Shown: piece by piece, positions 15,182-22,196 of the stretch
How the letters are laid out: each line of letters starts with the position of its first letter
Position numbering within the stretch: the stretch's first letter is position 1
Origin: Pseudolysinimonas_A sp965653335
GTDB taxonomy: Bacteria > Actinomycetota > Actinomycetes > Actinomycetales > Microbacteriaceae
Reading direction: 5' to 3'
Length of the DNA stretch: 33,058 bases
Assembly: GCA_965653335.1 (NCBI GenBank)
Contig: CBFGZU010000011.1
Coordinates: 1-33,058 of the forward strand
Notes under the pieces: model-generated
What the model saw: the letters and a program-made list of their open reading frames with translations, nothing else
Told to the model about the DNA's origin: nothing
The model's database searches: none
Program-made: the position numbers and the translations under genes

Positions 15182-16741
15182 ATGGCCACCTTCTCCTCAC
15201 TTTCGGATCGCCTCACCGCGACGTTCAAGAACCTCCGCACCAAGGGCAAGCTGACGCCCGCGGATGTCGATGGCACGGTGCGCGAGATCCGCCGGGCGCT
15301 GCTCGACGCGGATGTCGCGCTCGACGTCGTCAAGGAGTTCACCGGCACGGTGCGCGAGCGTGCCCTCTCCGATGAGGTGAACAAGGCACTCAATCCCGCA
15401 CAGCAGGTCGTGCAGATCGTCAACGAAGAGCTCGTCGGCATCCTCGGCGGTCAGCAGCGGCGGCTCGAGTTCGCCAAGAAGCCGCCGACGGTCATCATGC
15501 TCGCCGGCCTGCAGGGTGCCGGTAAGACGACGCTCGCCGGGAAGCTCGCGAAGTGGCTCAAGAAGGAGGGCCACACGCCGCTCCTCGTCGCGAGCGATCT
15601 CCAGCGTCCGAACGCCGTCACTCAGCTGCAGGTCGTCGGCGAGCAGGCCGGCGTGCCGGTGTTCGCGCCCGAGCCGGGCAACGGCGTCGGCAACCCCGTC
15701 AAGGTCGCCAAAGACGGCGTCAAGGAAGCCGAGCGCAAGCAGTACGACACGGTCATCGTCGACACCGCCGGCCGCCTGGGCATCGACGCCGAACTGATGA
15801 AGCAGGCCTCCGACATCCGCAAGGCCGTCGACCCCGACGAGGTGCTGTTCGTCATCGACGCGATGATCGGTCAAGACGCCGTGACGACCGCGAAGGCATT
15901 CCAGGACGGCGTCGACTTCACCGGCGTCGTGCTCACCAAGCTCGACGGCGACGCTCGCGGTGGCGCAGCGCTCTCGGTCGCGTCGATCACCGGCCGCCCC
16001 ATCATGTTCGCGTCCACGGGGGAGGGGCTGGATGATTTCGAACCCTTCCACCCCGACCGCATGGCGAGCCGCATCCTCGACCTCGGCGACATCCTCACCC
16101 TCATCGAGCAGGCGCAGAGCGCGTTCGACGAGGAGGAGGCGAAGAAGGTCGCCGAGAAGTTCGCGACCGACACCTTCACGCTCGACGACTTCCTCGGGCA
16201 GATGCAGCAACTGCGCAACATGGGCTCGCTCAAGAACATGCTCGGGATGCTGCCGGGTGCTCGGGGAATGCGCGAAGCCCTCGACAACTTCGACGAGCGC
16301 GACCTCGTGCGCACCGAGGCGATCATCCAGTCGATGACGAAGGCGGAGCGGGTCACCCCGAAGCTGCTCAACGGCTCGCGGCGGCTGCGGATCGCGAAGG
16401 GCTCCGGTTCGACGGTGACCGACGTCAACCAGTTGGTGCTGCGCTTCGAGCAGGCGGCGAAGATGATGAAGACCGTCGCGAAAGGCGGCGTGCCCCAAGT
16501 GCCGGGCATGGGGCCCATTCCGGGCGGCACCTTCGGCGGCGGTCGTCCGGGCAAGAAGCAGCAGAAGAAGGGCTCCCGCAGCGGCAACCCGGCGAAACGC
16601 GCCGCCGAGGATGCCGCCCGCGCGCACGGCGCCAAACCCGCGGCGGGCGGCACCGGGTTCGGCCTCGGAGGCGGGAACGGAGCGAAAGCGCCGCCGACGG
16701 CCGAAGAGCTCGCGGCTCTGCAGAAGATGCTCGGTCGCTGA
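15182..16741 (+). CDS. ffh: Signal recognition particle protein Ffh (SRP54)
   Basis: This is the GTPase subunit of SRP that binds signal sequences and 4.5S RNA; it is 519 aa. The N domain covers residues 1-100. The G domain has G1 GLQGAGKTT (about 109-117), DLQRPNAVTQL, DTAGRLG and TKLDGDARGG. The Met-rich M domain from about residue 300 holds MQQLRNMGSLKNMLGMLPG and SRRLRIAKGSG, which bind RNA and the signal peptide. A Gly/Lys-rich C-terminal tail follows (GGRPGKKQQKKGSRSG to the end), as in other Actinobacteria. It appears to be monocistronic with its own promoter. No 4.5S RNA gene is visible nearby. Confidence 0.97.
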   Translation: MATFSSLSDRLTATFKNLRTKGKLTPADVDGTVREIRRALLDADVALDVVKEFTGTVRERALSDEVNKALNPAQQVVQIVNEELVGILGGQQRRLEFAKKPPTVIMLAGLQGAGKTTLAGKLAKWLKKEGHTPLLVASDLQRPNAVTQLQVVGEQAGVPVFAPEPGNGVGNPVKVAKDGVKEAERKQYDTVIVDTAGRLGIDAELMKQASDIRKAVDPDEVLFVIDAMIGQDAVTTAKAFQDGVDFTGVVLTKLDGDARGGAALSVASITGRPIMFASTGEGLDDFEPFHPDRMASRILDLGDILTLIEQAQSAFDEEEAKKVAEKFATDTFTLDDFLGQMQQLRNMGSLKNMLGMLPGARGMREALDNFDERDLVRTEAIIQSMTKAERVTPKLLNGSRRLRIAKGSGSTVTDVNQLVLRFEQAAKMMKTVAKGGVPQVPGMGPIPGGTFGGGRPGKKQQKKGSRSGNPAKRAAEDAARAHGAKPAAGGTGFGLGGGNGAKAPPTAEELAALQKMLGR

Positions 16742-16790
16742 TAGCAGACGGCTGTGACCCAGGCGTGACAGAAAGGTCCGTCGACGCCCC

Positions 16791-16796
16791 TAGGCT
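16791..16796 (+). promoter_or_regulatory. -10 box TAGGCT, leaderless start
   Basis: TAGGCT ends 6 nt before ATG 16803, which places the transcription start on the ATG. Confidence 0.6.
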
Positions 16797-16802
16797 GACG
16801 GG

Positions 16803-17606
16803 ATGACCGCACCAGGGATGCGCCACCCCGTCAGGGTGGGCGTGCAGGTCTCCAACCAGCACGCCCCGTACGCGCTCATCAGAGACACCGTCCGGCAGCT
16901 CGAAGACCTCGGCGTCGACATCATCTTCAACTGGGATCACTTCTTTCCGTTGACCGGTGATCGCGACGGCTCGCACTTCGAATCCTGGACGATGCTCGGC
17001 GCGATCGCCGAGCAGACATCCCGCGTCGAGTTCGGCCCTCTCGTCAGCTGCAACGCTTACCGCAACCCCGACCTGCAGGCCGACATGGCCCGCACCCTCG
17101 ACCACATCAGCGGCGGCCGGTTCATCTTCGGCACCGGCTCGGGCTGGTTCGAGCGCGACTTCACCGAGTACGGGTATCCGTTCGGCACCGCGGGCTCGCG
17201 ACTCGACGCGCTCGCCGTCGACCTCCCCCGCATCCGTGAACGCTGGGCGAAACTGAACCCCGCACCGACGCGCGACATCCCGATCCTCATCGGCGGCGGG
17301 GGCGAGCAGAAGACACTGAAGATCGTCGCCGAACACGCCGACATCTGGCACTCCTTCGCCGATCCCGACACCCTGGTGCGGAAGCTCGACGTGTTGCGAC
17401 ACTGGTGCGACGACGTCGGCCGCGACGTGTCCGACATCGAACTCTCGACCGGAACGACGGTGCGCGGGATGGGGCAGCTCGACCAGCCGTCGCTCGAGAA
17501 GTACCACGCCCTCGGAGTCACTCTCTTTGAGACGGCGATCGACGCGGGAAGTGATCTGGCTCGCGTGCGCGCTCTGCTCGACTGGCGGGATTCCGTCACG
17601 GGGTGA
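16803..17606 (+). CDS. LLM class (F420-type) oxidoreductase
   Basis: This is a 267-aa luciferase-like TIM-barrel protein. Typical segments are VGVQVSNQHAPYALIRDTVRQLEDLGVD, IIFNWDHFFPL, LGAIAEQTSRVEFGPLVSC, the cofactor-binding GRFIFGTGSGWFERDFTEYGYPFG, and IPILIGGGGEQKTLKIVAEHADIWH. These fit actinobacterial F420-dependent oxidoreductases, but FMN use cannot be excluded and the substrate is unknown. A TAGGCT box 6 nt before the ATG fixes the start. It lies alone between ffh and rpsP. It is not closely similar to the other LLM protein in the window (10727-11710). Confidence 0.88.
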   Translation: MTAPGMRHPVRVGVQVSNQHAPYALIRDTVRQLEDLGVDIIFNWDHFFPLTGDRDGSHFESWTMLGAIAEQTSRVEFGPLVSCNAYRNPDLQADMARTLDHISGGRFIFGTGSGWFERDFTEYGYPFGTAGSRLDALAVDLPRIRERWAKLNPAPTRDIPILIGGGGEQKTLKIVAEHADIWHSFADPDTLVRKLDVLRHWCDDVGRDVSDIELSTGTTVRGMGQLDQPSLEKYHALGVTLFETAIDAGSDLARVRALLDWRDSVTG

Positions 17607-17669
17607 CCGTCGCGGCCCTCACTCAGCGGTGACCCGAGTCACGTGGTCGCCGGGGCGGCGAGAATCTGC

Positions 17670-17675
17670 CAGAAT
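17670..17675 (+). promoter_or_regulatory. -10-like box CAGAAT of the rpsP operon
   Basis: CAGAATGGTCGTTTG here matches CAAGATGGTCGATTG at the rplS promoter (22185). Both are followed by a CCCGGCA segment, so the box and first transcribed bases appear to be a shared ribosomal-protein promoter element. Transcription would start near 17682-17684. No consensus -35 is visible. Confidence 0.45.
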
Positions 17676-17683
17676 GGTCGTTT

Positions 17684-17802
17684 GGGTCCCGGCATCCGAC
17701 CCTCTATCCGATGCCGATGACCTCCATCGAGAACTTTCCTGCCGAGTGTGCCCCACGCGCACGGGAGCAGTTCGTCCGTCACGCACACACTCTGGAGAAC
17801 TC
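17684..17802 (+). promoter_or_regulatory. Structured 5' leader of rpsP
   Basis: In the first 33 nt two helices interleave: GGGTC (17684-17688) with GACCC (17698-17702), and CGGCATC (17690-17696) with GATGCCG (17710-17716). They can form an H-type pseudoknot or exclude each other. A second domain is closed by GAGTGTG (17744-17750) and CACACTC (17786-17792). It has inner pairing GCG/CGC and ACGG/CCGT, and ends 1 nt before the Shine-Dalgarno GGAG (17794-17797). The layout suits autoregulation by S16 or another operon product, but this is inferred from complementarity only. Confidence 0.5.
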
Positions 17803-18342
17803 TTGGCTGTCAAGATCCGCCTCAAGCGGCTCGGCAAGATCCGCGCCCCGTACTACCGCATCGTCGTCGCCGACTCGCGCACCAAGCGCGACGGTCGCGT
17901 CATCGAAGAGATCGGCAAGTACCACCCCACCGAGGAGCCCTCGTTCATCGAGATCAACTCCGAGCGCGCACAGTACTGGCTCGGCGTCGGCGCGCAGCCG
18001 ACCGAGCAGGTCACCGCGCTGCTGAAGCTCTCGGGCGACTGGGGCACCTTCAAGGGCGAGAAGGGTGCCAAGAGCACCATCCGCGTCGCCGAGCCGAAGC
18101 CGGTCTTCTCGATCGATGACAAGAAGAAGCCCGTGCTGAAGCCGAAGGCCGAGAAGCCCGCCCCGAAGGCGGAGGCTCCGGTTGAGGAGGCCCCCGCCGA
18201 GGCTCCGGCCGCCGAGGTCGTCGAAGAGGCGCCCGCTGCTGAGGCTCCGGTCGAGGAGGCTCCCGCCGCGGAGGAGGCTCCCGTCGAGGCTGCCGCCGAA
18301 GAGGCTCCCGCCGAGGCCGCGACCGAAGGCGACGACAAGTAA
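17803..18342 (+). CDS. rpsP: 30S ribosomal protein S16 with long acidic Ala/Glu/Pro tail
   Basis: S16 is a small-subunit assembly protein; this one is 179 aa. The core is (M)AVKIRLKRLGKIRAPYYRIVVADSRTKRDGRVIEEIGKYHPTEEP, followed by the ALLKLSGDWGTFKGEKG end of the fold. After about residue 105 comes a Lys/Pro linker and a low-complexity tail of EEAPAEAP-type repeats, a common actinobacterial extension that makes it about twice bacterial S16 length. The start is TTG 17803, with GGAG 5 nt upstream. khpA follows after 2 nt, so rpsP, khpA and rimM form one operon. Confidence 0.97.
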   Translation: MAVKIRLKRLGKIRAPYYRIVVADSRTKRDGRVIEEIGKYHPTEEPSFIEINSERAQYWLGVGAQPTEQVTALLKLSGDWGTFKGEKGAKSTIRVAEPKPVFSIDDKKKPVLKPKAEKPAPKAEAPVEEAPAEAPAAEVVEEAPAAEAPVEEAPAAEEAPVEAAAEEAPAEAATEGDDK

Positions 18343-18344
18343 TC

Positions 18345-18584
18345 ATGCTGGCTTCCGCCCTCGAGCATCTCGTCAAGGGGATCGTCGACAACCCGGATGA
18401 CGTCCGGGTCGAGTCGTCGACATCCTCGCGCGGCGAGTTGCTCGAGGTGCGGGTGCACCCCGACGACCTGGGCCGCGTGATCGGCCGGTCGGGGCGCACG
18501 GCCAAGGCGCTTCGCACGCTCGTGACGGCACTCGCCGACGGGCAGCGCATTCGGGTCGACGTCGTCGACACCGACGAGGCGTGA
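18345..18584 (+). CDS. khpA: KH-domain RNA-binding protein KhpA (YlqC)
   Basis: This 79-aa single KH-domain protein binds RNA and pairs with KhpB/Jag in Gram-positives, with roles in cell-size control and RNA chaperoning. The KH loop is visible as VIGRSGRTAKALR (GxxG = GRSG), preceded by LEVRVHPDDLG. Its place between rpsP and rimM is conserved across Firmicutes and Actinobacteria. ATG 18345 follows the rpsP stop by 2 nt, and its stop overlaps the rimM GTG by 4 nt. Confidence 0.95.
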   Translation: MLASALEHLVKGIVDNPDDVRVESSTSSRGELLEVRVHPDDLGRVIGRSGRTAKALRTLVTALADGQRIRVDVVDTDEA

Positions 18585-19183
18585 GCACCGCAAAGGCTCC
18601 GCTGCCGGGGACGACGCAGCTGCGTGTCGGGCGCCTGACGAAGGCGCACGGGCTCAAGGGCGCCCTCAAGCTCGAACTCTTCACCGACGAGCCCGAACGC
18701 CGGTTCGTACCGGGCGCGACGTTCACGCTGCAGGTGCCCACGTCATCCCCGTGGCACGGCAAGACGATCGAGCTGACCGAGCTGCGCTGGTACAACAGTC
18801 ACGCGGTGGGGTTCTTCGCGGGCATCGACGACCGTGAAGCCGCCGAGTCGCTCGTGCGTGCCATCCTCTGGGTCGACCACGACGTCACGGAGCTGCCCGC
18901 GGAGTCCGACGCCTGGTACGACCACCAGCTCGTCGGACTGCGCGCGATGCGCGACGGCGTCGAGGTCGGCCGGGTCGCCCGCGTGGAGCACTTTCCGGCG
19001 CAAGACCTGCTCGTGATCGACACGGGTTCCGGCGAAGTGCTCGTGCCGTTCGTGTCGGCGATCGTTCCGACCGTCGACGTCACCGCGGGCACCGTGACCC
19101 TCACTCCGCCGCCGGGCCTCTTCGAAGAGCTCCCCGACGACGACGTGGTGACGCCGGATCCCGCCGCCGACCCGGGTTCCTAA
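18581..19183 (+). CDS. rimM: 16S rRNA processing protein RimM
   Basis: RimM is an assembly factor for the 30S head that binds S19; this one is 200 aa. The N-terminal barrel starts LRVGRLTKAHGLKGALKLELFTDEPERRF, and the PRC-barrel follows from WYDHQLVGLRAMRDGVEVGRVARVEHFPAQDLLVI to VLVPFVSAIVPTVD. GTG 18581 overlaps the khpA stop (GTGA). Normally trmD follows directly; here a gene on the opposite strand begins 3 nt after the rimM stop and trmD has moved about 1 kb away with its own promoter. Confidence 0.96.
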   Translation: MSTAKAPLPGTTQLRVGRLTKAHGLKGALKLELFTDEPERRFVPGATFTLQVPTSSPWHGKTIELTELRWYNSHAVGFFAGIDDREAAESLVRAILWVDHDVTELPAESDAWYDHQLVGLRAMRDGVEVGRVARVEHFPAQDLLVIDTGSGEVLVPFVSAIVPTVDVTAGTVTLTPPPGLFEELPDDDVVTPDPAADPGS

Positions 19184-19186
19184 CTC

Positions 19187-20038
19187 TCACCCAGTCGCGT
19201 GTTCGGCCCGAGCAGGGTCTCGACGAGCGCCCTGGGGGAGAGTTGTGCGCCACCGATGCTCCTTGCGGCGGATGAGAACGAGCAGCTGCGTTTCGACCGC
19301 CGCCCACTCCTCCATGACCTGGCGGTACGACGCTCGCACCACGAGATAACCGAGGGTCATCAGCTGACGATCCCGCGCGCGGTCGGCCTCGAAGTCGGAA
19401 TGCCACTGCCGACCGTCGAGTTCGAGGATCAGTCGATCGCCGATCAGCAGATCCACTCGGCCAACTCCCGGGATGGTGACCTGACTGCGAACCCGCACCC
19501 GAAGACGGCGTAGCGCGAGACGTGCCAGAGTTTCGATGCCGGACTCGGCGCGTCCGTCGCAGAGGGAGAGCACGCGGCGTCCCCGCGACGAGCTGGCAAG
19601 GAGCAACTCGAGTCCCGAGAGTGACACCAGCCCGCGGTTGAGCACGGAGTCGACGACCACGACGGCGGCCCTGAGGTCGAGGCACTCGACGGCGATTAGC
19701 AAGGCTGACTCGAGGTCGTCGAGAGGGTGCTCGAGATCGACGCGATCGTGCGTCCAGTGCACTCGGGTTCTCCCGTTCGCCTGTGCGGCCGTGCCTCTCG
19801 CGACCCGAACGTGGAGTTCGGTGTGAGGCATCGTCCACACACCGAGTTGCTTCAGGGCAGAGACGCACGTCACCCTGCCTCCGGTTGAGATGGCCAGCCG
19901 GGTGTCGGCGTCTACCTCCGATGTGGCGTACCAACCGCGCCGAAGTCGTACCAGCAGTTCGTCGCGAACCAGCCGGTGAATGGCCTTGCTGTTGAGTCCG
20001 CGTGCACGCAATCGAGACGTCGAGTAGATCGGAGCCAT
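19187..20038 (-). CDS. AbiEi-like winged-helix protein with C-terminal DUF559 nuclease-fold domain
   Basis: This 283-aa protein is inserted in reverse between rimM and trmD. The N-terminus (residues 1-40: STSRLRARGLNSKAIHRLVRDELLVRLRRGWYA) looks like the winged-helix domain of AbiEi-type antitoxins. The C-terminal part from about residue 165 looks like DUF559, a Vsr/restriction-endonuclease-like fold: ESGIETLARLALRRL, then VTIPGVGRVDLLIGDRLILELDGRQWH, with candidate catalytic Glu169, Asp196, Glu206 and Asp208, and LGYLVVRASYRQVMEE. Such orphan proteins are numerous in Actinobacteria and their function is unknown. No AbiEii-like toxin gene is adjacent. It is convergent with rimM, with a 3-nt gap. 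The assignment is by eye. Confidence 0.82.
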   Translation of the reverse strand: MAPIYSTSRLRARGLNSKAIHRLVRDELLVRLRRGWYATSEVDADTRLAISTGGRVTCVSALKQLGVWTMPHTELHVRVARGTAAQANGRTRVHWTHDRVDLEHPLDDLESALLIAVECLDLRAAVVVVDSVLNRGLVSLSGLELLLASSSRGRRVLSLCDGRAESGIETLARLALRRLRVRVRSQVTIPGVGRVDLLIGDRLILELDGRQWHSDFEADRARDRQLMTLGYLVVRASYRQVMEEWAAVETQLLVLIRRKEHRWRTTLPQGARRDPARAEHATG

Positions 20039-20188
20039 GCCGAGATGGTGCAGAATTCGAACTTGTCCCGGCGCTGCGAGATCGACTTCTGGGGAGGCCG
20101 GGCGCGAACTCTTACTGGGGAGGACACGTGAGGCTCTGCTCGCATCGACCGGCCGTCTCGGTGAGAGTTAGCGACGCACCGTCCCGGA

Positions 20189-20194
20189 TACCCT
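20189..20194 (+). promoter_or_regulatory. -10 box TACCCT, leaderless start of trmD
   Basis: TACCCT ends 6 nt before GTG 20201, which implies a leaderless trmD mRNA independent of the rpsP-rimM operon. Confidence 0.55.
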
Positions 20195-20200
20195 GAAGCG

Positions 20201-20899
20201 GTGCGCATCGATGTGGTGACGATCTTCCCCGAGTTCTTCTCGGTGCTCGACGTCTCACTTCTCGGTCGCGCGCGCAGCGGGGGCGTGCTCGACTTCCGGG
20301 TTCACGACCTGCGTGACTTCACGCACGACCGGCATCGCACCGTCGACGACACCCCCGCCGGCGGCGGAGCCGGCATGGTGATGAAACCCGAACCGTGGGG
20401 CGAAGCATTGGATGCCGTGCTGACTCCGGCGAGCACGGTCGTCTTTCCGACTCCCGCGGGTGCGCTTTTCACCCAGACGGCGGCGCGCGATCTCAGCGTT
20501 CGCGAGCATCTCGTTTTCTGCTGCGGGCGCTACGAGGGAATCGACCAGCGCGTCATCGAGCACACCCGGACCCGGGCTGCCGTGCTCGAACTGAGCCTCG
20601 GCGACTATGTGCTGAACGGCGGCGAGGTCGCGGCGATGGCGATGATCGAGGCGGCCGGTCGGCTCGTGCCGGGGGTTGTCGGCAACCCGGAGAGTCTCGT
20701 CGAGGAGAGCCACGAAGACGGGTTGCTGGAATACCCCAGTTACACCAAGCCCGCCGTCTGGCGCGGACTCGAAACGCCACCGGTGCTGCTCAGCGGCAAC
20801 CACGCCGCCATCGCCGCCTGGCGCCGCGAGCAGCAACTCGAGCGCACCCGTCGCACCCGACCTGACCTGCTCCCGGGAGAGAATGCCGACCATGCGTGA
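20201..20899 (+). CDS. trmD: tRNA (guanine-N1)-methyltransferase TrmD
   Basis: TrmD makes m1G37 in tRNA with S-adenosylmethionine and prevents +1 frameshifting; this one is 232 aa. Family segments are MRIDVVTIFPEFF, the DFTHDRHRTVDDTPAGGGAGMVMKPEP substrate loop, CCGRYEGIDQRV, and the trefoil-knot SAM site LELSLGDYVLNGGEVAAM. GTG 20201 is supported by the -10 box. The 3' end overlaps the next gene. It normally shares an operon with rimM, from which it is split here. Confidence 0.96.
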   Translation: MRIDVVTIFPEFFSVLDVSLLGRARSGGVLDFRVHDLRDFTHDRHRTVDDTPAGGGAGMVMKPEPWGEALDAVLTPASTVVFPTPAGALFTQTAARDLSVREHLVFCCGRYEGIDQRVIEHTRTRAAVLELSLGDYVLNGGEVAAMAMIEAAGRLVPGVVGNPESLVEESHEDGLLEYPSYTKPAVWRGLETPPVLLSGNHAAIAAWRREQQLERTRRTRPDLLPGENADHA

Positions 20900-21317
20900 C
20901 CGTGGATGGGTGCGGGCGCAGTTCGCCGTCGCGGGGGCTCTCCTCTCCCTGAGCCTCTTGGGCGTGGTGGCCAGTCTCGTCTTCGGCGCCGTCGAACTCA
21001 CTTTCAGCTTCGGAGGCGCGATTCAAGCTTTCGCGGTGTTCCCGGGAACTGTGATCTCCCTCGTCGTGAACGCGCTGATCATGCGCAGCCATCGGGATGC
21101 CGGCCTCAGCGACACCGAGAAGGTCTTGCTCGGGATCCAGTTCTGCGTCATCTTCGGGCTCGTGGTGATGCACTTCGTGAACGATGCCCTCGGGGCGCTG
21201 ATCATCGCGTGGCCGGCCCACATCGCGCTCGCGATCATCGTCTTCGTTGTCGCGCTGGTGCGGGCGACGACGCTGCGCGGCGAAGCGGCTACCGCGTCGG
21301 CGCGTCCGAGCGGCTAG
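20892..21317 (+). CDS. Small integral membrane protein of unknown function
   Basis: This 141-aa protein (MRDRGWVRAQFAVAGALLSLSLLGVVASLVFG...) has about four transmembrane spans (residues about 8-30, 38-58, 76-97 and 100-125). I see no motif that gives a function. The start overlaps the end of trmD, so it is probably coupled to it; ATG 20883 in the same frame is closer to the purine-rich GGGAGAGA and cannot be excluded. Its TAG stop and the TAG stop of map on the other strand share the bases CTAG at 21314-21317. Confidence 0.8.
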   Translation: MRDRGWVRAQFAVAGALLSLSLLGVVASLVFGAVELTFSFGGAIQAFAVFPGTVISLVVNALIMRSHRDAGLSDTEKVLLGIQFCVIFGLVVMHFVNDALGALIIAWPAHIALAIIVFVVALVRATTLRGEAATASARPSG

Positions 21318-22084
21318 GAGCCGCGGGCGGTCAGCACCAGCGGACCCGCCTCGGTGATCGCGACGGTGTGCTCGGCGTGTGCGCCGCGGGAGCCGTCTTT
21401 GCTGCGCAGGGTCCAGCCGTCGGCGTCGGTGTAGATCTTGTCGGTGCCGAGCATGAACCACGGCTCGATCGCGAACACGAGTCCCGGCCGCAGTGCGAGG
21501 CCGCGCCCGGCGCGCCCGTCGTTGGGGATGTGCGGGTCGCCGTGCATGATGCGTCCGACGCCGTGGCCGCCGAAGTCGAGGTTGACCTTGAGCCGGGCGG
21601 CGTGGGCGACGTCGCCGATCGCGGCGGAGATGTCGCCGATCTTGTTCCCGACGACGGCAGCGGCGATCCCGGCGGCGAGCGCCTTCTCGGTGGTGGCGAT
21701 GAGCGCGAGGTCGGCGTCGCGGGGTGTGCCGACGACGATCGATAGCGCCGAGTCGGCCACCCATCCGTCGACGCTGACCGCGAAGTCGAGCGACAGAAGG
21801 TCGCCATCTCGCAGCACGTAGTCATGGGGGAGGCCGTGCAGCACCCCGTCGTTGACCGACGTGCAGATGACCTTGCCGAACGGGGAACCGCCGAACGACG
21901 GGTGGTAGTCGATGTAGCAGCTCTCGGCGCCTCGCTCGCGGATCATGTCGTGCGCGAGTGCGTCGAGCTCGAGCAGGTTGACGCCGACGTCCGCGGCGTC
22001 ACGAGTCGCTTCGAGAACGCTCGCGACGAACGAGCCGGCGGCCTTCATCTGCTCGATTTCGGCCGGGGTGCGCAGTTCGATCAC
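21314..22084 (-). CDS. map: Methionine aminopeptidase, type I
   Basis: This cytoplasmic metalloenzyme removes the initiator Met; it is 256 aa. All five metal ligands are present: Asp100 and Asp111 (SLDFAVSVDGWVADSALS), His174 (GGHGVGR), Glu207 (AIEPW) and Glu238 (AEHTVAI). It lacks the N-terminal zinc-finger/SH3-binding extension of some actinobacterial MetAP1c proteins. GTG 22084 follows a TAGGCT box by 6 nt on the minus strand, so the message is probably leaderless. It sits in reverse between the trmD and rplS transcription units. Confidence 0.96.
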   Translation of the reverse strand: MIELRTPAEIEQMKAAGSFVASVLEATRDAADVGVNLLELDALAHDMIRERGAESCYIDYHPSFGGSPFGKVICTSVNDGVLHGLPHDYVLRDGDLLSLDFAVSVDGWVADSALSIVVGTPRDADLALIATTEKALAAGIAAAVVGNKIGDISAAIGDVAHAARLKVNLDFGGHGVGRIMHGDPHIPNDGRAGRGLALRPGLVFAIEPWFMLGTDKIYTDADGWTLRSKDGSRGAHAEHTVAITEAGPLVLTARGS

Positions 22085-22090
22085 CGCAGA

Positions 22091-22096
22091 AGCCTA
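22091..22096 (-). promoter_or_regulatory. -10 box TAGGCT, leaderless start of map
   Basis: On the minus strand TAGGCT ends 6 nt before the GTG at 22084. It is the same box sequence and spacing as the one before the LLM gene at 16803. Confidence 0.6.
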
Positions 22097-22184
22097 GTTC
22101 CGGCGCGCGAAATGCTCACATCCGGACTCCTCGCGCGCCGCGTGCGGCAAGGAGGGGCATTTCGCGCGCCCGGCTGGCGTGTGG

Positions 22185-22190
22185 CAAGAT
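22185..22190 (+). promoter_or_regulatory. -10-like box CAAGAT of rplS
   Basis: CAAGATGGTCGATTG parallels the rpsP promoter element. Transcription would start near 22197, at the foot of the closing stem of the leader structure. Confidence 0.5.
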
Positions 22191-22196
22191 GGTCGA

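Noticed and set aside
12409..16741. 4.5S/SRP RNA gene near ffh or ftsY
   Set aside because: I could not find the conserved SRP RNA apical loop or a suitable hairpin in any intergenic gap here.
17711..18025. Open frame from ATG 17711 overlapping rpsP, as a leader peptide or gene
   Set aside because: It is in a different frame and is mostly a shadow of rpsP. It has no ribosome site, and its translation would disrupt the leader helices.
20094..20137. Two TGGGGAGG words before trmD as a possible tandem operator
   Set aside because: The shared part is only about 8-11 nt, with no symmetry and no relation to the -10 box.
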